Below, piece by piece: positions 59,987-64,000 of a stretch of DNA of 64,000 bases. The notes beneath the pieces are model-generated. The model did no database searches and was not told where the DNA came from. It was given only the letters and a program-made list of their open reading frames with translations. Position 1 is the first letter of the stretch, and each line of letters opens with the position of its first letter. The translations under genes were made by a program, and so were the position numbers. The stretch comes from Chelonobacter sp050613185 (GTDB lineage: Bacteria; Pseudomonadota; Gammaproteobacteria; Enterobacterales; Pasteurellaceae): positions 620,001-684,000 of the forward strand of contig NZ_CP192511.1 in assembly GCF_050613185.1 (NCBI RefSeq). The letters are read 5' to 3'.

Positions 59987-61354
59987 TTACAGTTTTTCCA
60001 CCAACTCCACCGCCGCGCCGATATAGCTTGCCGGGGTCAGTTGTTTCAAGCGCACTTTTTCCGTCTCGGGAATCGCCAAGCCGTCAATAAAGGTTTGCAT
60101 TGCCGCGGCATCAACCCGTTTGCCGCGGGTCAGCTCTTTCAATTTTTCATACGGTTTTTCAATCCCGTAACGACGCATTACTGTTTGGATCGGCTCGGCA
60201 AGCACTTCCCAGTTTTGATCCAGTTCGGTACGCAAGTGCGCTTCGTTGACTTCCAGTTTGCTGATCCCTTTGCTAGTGGCGGCATAGGCAATCAAAGTAT
60301 AACCCAAGCCGACGCCCAAATTGCGCAGCACAGTCGAATCGGTCAAATCGCGTTGCCAACGGGAAATCGGCAGTTTTGCGCCCAAGTGCGCCATCACCGC
60401 ATTTGCCAAGCCTAAGTTACCTTCCGAGTTTTCAAAATCGATCGGATTGACCTTGTGCGGCATGGTGGACGAGCCGATTTCGCCGGCGATGGTGCGTTGT
60501 TTAAAGTGGTTCAAGGCGATATAACCCCACATATCACGGTCAAAATCAATGATAACGGTGTTGAAACGGGCGATATTGTCGAACATTTCCGCAATATAAT
60601 CATGCGGCTCGATTTGGGTCGTGTACGGATTCCAATTCACGCCCAGACTTTCGACAAATTCTCGGCTGAATGTATGCCAGTCGATTTCCGGGTAAGCCGA
60701 CAAATGCGCATTGTAATTACCGACCGCACCATTAATTTTGCCGAGAATCTCGGTTTGTTGCAGTTGTTTAAACTGGCGCTGCAAACGGTAAACCACATTC
60801 GCCATCTCCTTGCCGACCGTTGAAGGCGAAGCCGGCTGCCCGTGGGTGCGTGACAACAACGGAATGGTTTTAAATTGTTCTGCCAAACCTTTGATTTCGT
60901 CAATCAGTTTTTGCCACGCCGGTAAAATCACCTCATCACGCGCTGTTTTTAACATTAACGCATGGGATAAATTATTGATATCTTCGGAAGTACAGGCAAA
61001 GTGGATAAACTCGCTCACCGCCGCCAGTTCGGGCAGGGCTTCGGATTTTTCTTTCAAGAAATACTCCACCGCTTTCACATCATGGTTGGTGGTGCGCTCG
61101 ATTTCTTTAATCCGCTGCGCATCGGCAAGGGAAAACCCGGCAACGATTTGGTTCAAATAGTCGTTGGCTTGCGCGGACAAGACTGCCACTTCCGCAATTT
61201 CAGCGGTTGCGGCCAATTTCTGCAACCAACGCACTTCCACCGTCACACGGAATTTCAACAAACCGAATTCACTGAAAATTGAACGTAAACCAACGGCTTT
61301 GTCTTGATAACGGCCGTCGATCGGGGAAAGTGCGGTTAAAGCAGTAAGTTCCAT
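59987..61354 (-). CDS. purB: Adenylosuccinate lyase
   Basis: This 455-residue enzyme acts twice in purine synthesis, on SAICAR and on adenylosuccinate. SPIDGRYQDKAVGLR near 11, TSEDINNLSHALML near 120, and the signature GSSTMPHKVNPIDFENSEGN near 290 are present. I choose ATG 61354, nine bases after GGAG; ATG 61369 is also open but lacks an RBS, and the shorter form equals the E. coli length. hflD ends 24 bases upstream; mnmA, hflD and purB keep the order seen in E. coli. Confidence 0.97.
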   Translation of the reverse strand: MELTALTALSPIDGRYQDKAVGLRSIFSEFGLLKFRVTVEVRWLQKLAATAEIAEVAVLSAQANDYLNQIVAGFSLADAQRIKEIERTTNHDVKAVEYFLKEKSEALPELAAVSEFIHFACTSEDINNLSHALMLKTARDEVILPAWQKLIDEIKGLAEQFKTIPLLSRTHGQPASPSTVGKEMANVVYRLQRQFKQLQQTEILGKINGAVGNYNAHLSAYPEIDWHTFSREFVESLGVNWNPYTTQIEPHDYIAEMFDNIARFNTVIIDFDRDMWGYIALNHFKQRTIAGEIGSSTMPHKVNPIDFENSEGNLGLANAVMAHLGAKLPISRWQRDLTDSTVLRNLGVGLGYTLIAYAATSKGISKLEVNEAHLRTELDQNWEVLAEPIQTVMRRYGIEKPYEKLKELTRGKRVDAAAMQTFIDGLAIPETEKVRLKQLTPASYIGAAVELVEKL

Positions 61355-61378
61355 TGGGGAAAGCTCCATATGGTAAAA

Positions 61379-62002
61379 TTAAAGGGAAGAATAAAGCTGT
61401 TGTGCATGTTGGTAATATTTATTGCGGCTGAACAGCAATTTCAGGCGCGAACCGCCGAGCTGCCGCCACAACACCGCCGAACGAATGCCACATAATAAAG
61501 TGGCACGCACGCGGTTTTGGATACCGCTTTGCTGTAGATATAACGGCGAGCCTTTGACTTGGATTTTTGCCCCCAACGGGCTGATCACATCGACATAAAT
61601 ATCGGCGATACTGGCGATCATCTGTTCGTCGAGCAAATCAAGATGTTGTAATTGGCGTGCTAAACCTTGAATCCGATGACCAAGCAATTGTTTGCTTTGC
61701 GGGGTTTTATCCAGCTTACTTTCCAACGCAAGCAAACTCATCCAATAACGCCCGACATTCATATCCAACTCACCCTTGCCGCCGGACACTTGTTCTAATA
61801 ACGTAGTTAAACCTAAGCGTAAATTGGCGACATCATTACCGTACACATCTAAAGTGGAACTCGGCGCGGTATTCACAAGCGAATTCAACGAAGCGGCAAA
61901 CGCCGCTTGATCCGCACTGCCGCGTTCAGAAAATTGCTGCACCAACTTCGCCGACTGACAAACGCCGGCAAGTGCGAGAGTGAGATCGTGGTAGTCTGCC
62001 AT
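61379..62002 (-). CDS. hflD: HflD lysogenization regulator homologue
   Basis: This 207-residue helical protein belongs to the HflD family, membrane-associated through a peripheral surface in E. coli, where it affects phage lambda CII. Its usual role is unknown. Family features are the N-terminal LALAGVCQSAKLVQQF, the middle GRYWMSLLALESKL and the C-terminal NRVRATLLCGIRSAVLWRQL. The neighbouring mnmA, GNAT gene and purB are on the same strand. No strong RBS is visible at 62002. Confidence 0.92.
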   Translation of the reverse strand: MADYHDLTLALAGVCQSAKLVQQFSERGSADQAAFAASLNSLVNTAPSSTLDVYGNDVANLRLGLTTLLEQVSGGKGELDMNVGRYWMSLLALESKLDKTPQSKQLLGHRIQGLARQLQHLDLLDEQMIASIADIYVDVISPLGAKIQVKGSPLYLQQSGIQNRVRATLLCGIRSAVLWRQLGGSRLKLLFSRNKYYQHAQQLYSSL

Positions 62003-62168
62003 AGTGGGTAAATGTCATCCTTATATCGGTGCGGAAGTCTCAATCAAACTGGCGAAACTATAACACTGTTCCACTATTTTTAAAAGTTTACAATATCGCC
62101 ATAAGGCAAATTATCATTGCCTTTAAGCTGTCTAGTGTGGATTCAATGTGAGCCTATTATTCTTCGGA

Positions 62169-62633
62169 TTAGGCGCGCTTGCTAAAATCTTTCGAATAAT
62201 AATTCAAGTTTTGTTGCCAAGTCCAACCCTGCTTTGCCCAGAAAGCGTTGCCGCTTTGGTTGTCGGCGAACACTAACAAACGCCCGCGGGTGATATTTTT
62301 ACTGCGCAGTTGCTGTTCCAATTTATGCAGCAGTGCGCTACCAATCCCTTTGCCTTGCTGATTTTGCGCCACCGCCATATGATAAATCGTAGCACGGCGA
62401 CCGTCGTAGCCGCACATGATGACGCCGAGCAGTTGTTTATCTTGCTCGGCAACAAAATTCAGATCGGGATTAAAGGCAAGGAAAGCGCTGACGGCTTGTT
62501 CGTTGTCATCAACCGCACTCATGCCCATGCCGGGTGTGTTGTGCCACAATTCGGCAACCGGTGCGCAATCGTCCGTTTGCATTGGGCGAATCGTCAAGGC
62601 TGAAAGTGCGGTTGCCATTCGGTTATCACTCAT
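62169..62633 (-). CDS. GNAT-family N-acetyltransferase
   Basis: This 154-residue cytosolic GNAT enzyme has the acetyl-CoA motif VAQNQQGKGIGSALLHKLEQ near 88-107 and a preceding strand with IYHMAV. The C-terminal FWAKQGWTWQQNLNYYSKDF is typical. Its start overlaps the mnmA stop by four bases (ATGA), so it is translationally coupled to mnmA. It separates mnmA from hflD, which are adjacent in E. coli. Acceptor substrate unknown. Confidence 0.86.
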   Translation of the reverse strand: MSDNRMATALSALTIRPMQTDDCAPVAELWHNTPGMGMSAVDDNEQAVSAFLAFNPDLNFVAEQDKQLLGVIMCGYDGRRATIYHMAVAQNQQGKGIGSALLHKLEQQLRSKNITRGRLLVFADNQSGNAFWAKQGWTWQQNLNYYSKDFSKRA

Positions 62634-63799
62634 TTAACCGTACTTTCGATAATGCCGCCGCCTAAGCAAACTTCGCCTTGATAGAACACGGCGGATTGCC
62701 CCGGGGTGACGGCGATTTGCGGTTGGTCAAACCGCACTTCGATCTTGCCGTCGTCAAGCGGCAGGATTTCACAGGCAATATCATCTTGCCGATAGCGGGT
62801 TTTCACCGTGCAGCGCAACGCTTGACGAATAGGTTCGCGCGAGACCCAATCCAACTGTTGGGCAATCAAGCCGTTCGACAATAACGCGGAATTATCCAGC
62901 CCTTGCGCCACAACTAACACGTTGTTAACTAGGTCTTTCTCGACCACATACCACGCATTCTCGTCTTTGCCTTTCACCCCGCCAATGCGCAAGCCTTTTC
63001 GCTGTCCGAGGGTGTGATACATCAAACCGTCATGGCGTCCGATCACTTCACCGTCAAGAGTGCGGATTTCACCCGGCTGTGCCGGCAGATAGCGAGCCAA
63101 AAAGTCCTTGAATTTACGTTCGCCGATAAAGCAAATTCCGGTCGAATCTTTTTTCTTGGCAGTGATCAGCCCCAGCTCTTCCGCAATTTGGCGTACCACC
63201 GGTTTTTCCAGTTCGCCGACCGGGAACAGACTTTGCGCCACTTGTTGGTGGCTCAGGGTATAAAGAAAATAGCTTTGGTCTTTGTTGCTGTCCAAACCGC
63301 GCAGCAGTTGCACCTTAGCACCGACCGCACTTTCATCGACAAAGGAACGGCGCACATAATGCCCGGTGGCAATATAATCCGCGCCTAAATCTTCCGCGGC
63401 ATATTCCAAAAAGGCTTTGAATTTGATCTCTTTGTTACACAGAATATCCGGGTTCGGCGTACGTCCCGCTTTGTATTCGACTAAAAAATGTTCAAATACA
63501 TTATCCCAGTATTCCGCGGCAAAATTGATCTTATGTAAGTGAATGCCCAACTTGTCGCAGACCGCCTGCGCATCCGCCAAGTCTGCTGCCGCAGTACAAT
63601 AATCGCTGTCGTCGTCCTCTTCCCAGTTTTTCATAAATAAGCCTTCCACCTGATAGCCTTGCTGTTGCAGGATATAGGCGGAAACCGACGAATCGACGCC
63701 GCCGGACATTCCGACGATGACTTTTTTGGTGGCATTCGCTGCTTTTTTTGCGTTGCCGAGAGGATTTAATTTCTCAAATGTTGCTGAAATCAAGGTCAT
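62630..63799 (-). CDS. mnmA: tRNA-specific 2-thiouridylase MnmA
   Basis: This 389-residue enzyme adds sulfur at U34 of tRNA for Lys, Glu and Gln. The PP-loop VIVGMSGGVDSSVSAYIL is near 28-45. The catalytic Cys pair is in PDILCNKEIKF near 117 and DSTGICFIGERKF near 218. The N-terminal 25 residues before the PP-loop are longer than in E. coli, as in Haemophilus. The gene lies between nqrM and a GNAT gene. Confidence 0.96.
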   Translation of the reverse strand: MTLISATFEKLNPLGNAKKAANATKKVIVGMSGGVDSSVSAYILQQQGYQVEGLFMKNWEEDDDSDYCTAAADLADAQAVCDKLGIHLHKINFAAEYWDNVFEHFLVEYKAGRTPNPDILCNKEIKFKAFLEYAAEDLGADYIATGHYVRRSFVDESAVGAKVQLLRGLDSNKDQSYFLYTLSHQQVAQSLFPVGELEKPVVRQIAEELGLITAKKKDSTGICFIGERKFKDFLARYLPAQPGEIRTLDGEVIGRHDGLMYHTLGQRKGLRIGGVKGKDENAWYVVEKDLVNNVLVVAQGLDNSALLSNGLIAQQLDWVSREPIRQALRCTVKTRYRQDDIACEILPLDDGKIEVRFDQPQIAVTPGQSAVFYQGEVCLGGGIIESTVK

Positions 63800-63868
63800 T
63801 ACAAATCCAATTGTTTGATATTACAAGATAATCGGTTGGTCGGACGAGATCGCCCGACCAATAGGCGA

Positions 63869-64000
63869 CTAGATAATTCGCTCTTGTTGCTCTAATTTTT
63901 GTTTTCGCGCTTCGGCTGCCATTTTGGCTTTACGGTTATCGCAAGGTTCCGGACAATCGCACACTTTTTCCAAGCCAAGGGTGGCAATACCGCCGCAACT
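63869..64000 (-). CDS. nqrM: Na+-NQR maturation protein NqrM, C-terminal part (runs off right edge)
   Basis: The last 43 codons of a reverse-strand gene read SCGGIATLGLEKVCDCPEPC, then DNRKAKMAAEARKQK to a TAG. The four-Cys pattern (SCGG ... CDC ... C) and basic end are characteristic of NqrM (DUF539), which supplies iron for the Na+-translocating NADH:quinone reductase. In Haemophilus nqrM lies directly before mnmA and after the nqr genes and apbE, so those genes are expected just beyond the edge. The membrane N-terminus is outside the window. Confidence 0.85.
   Translation of the reverse strand, partial: SCGGIATLGLEKVCDCPEPCDNRKAKMAAEARKQKLEQQERII

Noticed and set aside
63836..63861. TTGGTCGG/CCGACCAA hairpin as nqrM terminator
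   Set aside because: The stem is good, but no T-run follows on the minus strand, so I do not list it as a terminator.
1..64000. CRISPR arrays, tRNA or rRNA genes, prophage, complete insertion sequence
   Set aside because: I looked for regularly spaced repeats, tRNA arms, integrases and transposases and saw none. A tRNAscan and CRISPR finder run would settle it.

Overview
The window is a stretch of Pasteurellaceae chromosome (Gammaproteobacteria). Two things show this. The Haemophilus-type DNA uptake signal AAGTGCGGT, or its complement ACCGCACTT, occurs dozens of times, in genes and between them. Many local gene orders also match Haemophilus influenzae as I recall them: gpsA-cysE, secB-yibN, gpmA beside envC-yibQ, rplU-rpmA-DMT-obgE, coaD-waaA-lgtF, opsX beside kdkA, and nqrM-mnmA. 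By eye GC is close to half, high for the family, so I name no species. I found no rRNA, tRNA, CRISPR array, intact insertion sequence or prophage. || Layout. 1-8.4 kb: the 5' part of a queuosine-precursor transporter under a preQ1-I riboswitch, then pyrG, eno, a DUF2251-like gene, a structured repeat, cysE-gpsA, a type II toxin-antitoxin pair, secB and a rhodanese-like protein. 8.5-21.1 kb: gpmA, envC-yibQ, tas, srmB, prlC, rlmJ, gor, a short relic region, argO-like, trmL, mutM. 21.1-28.5 kb: a compact lipopolysaccharide inner-core locus (opsX, kdkA, coaD, waaA, lgtF-like and two further GT9 genes, one clearly AT-rich) plus a small lipoprotein. 28.5-33.4 kb: queH, ispB, rplU-rpmA, a DMT transporter, obgE. 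33.4-35.9 kb: a GC-rich foreign island (LysR regulator with two divergent YdcZ-type membrane proteins, then a truncated DUF4143 gene) carrying Neisseria-type uptake sequences. 35.9-41.4 kb: an endonuclease III-like glycosylase and the divergent argE / argCBH arginine genes with ARG boxes between them. 41.4-50 kb: a Slam-type surface lipoprotein, a second repeat copy, yigL-like, GST, fluoride channel, nnr, an atypical Nramp protein, an MFS carrier and a TRIC-type membrane protein. 50-64 kb: mtnN, a DsbA-like protein, recJ, dsbC, lptD, talB, two tandem M48 lipoprotein proteases, ppa, purB, hflD, a GNAT enzyme, mnmA and the 3' end of nqrM. || How the genes work together. WaaA, KdkA, OpsX, LgtF and the extra GT9 enzymes can build a Haemophilus-like core: one Kdo, phosphorylated, then heptoses and glucose. 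LptD places the finished LPS in the outer membrane, and its conserved cysteines depend on the periplasmic disulfide system represented here by DsbC and a DsbA-like protein. The arginine genes form one regulated block. Transporter plus QueH point to queuosine salvage or completion. || The most unusual items are (1) a family of four structured repeats that share one hairpin architecture while their stem sequences differ, (2) the Neisseria-marked island, (3) the Nramp protein lacking the usual metal-site motifs, and (4) a hairpin in the rplU leader.
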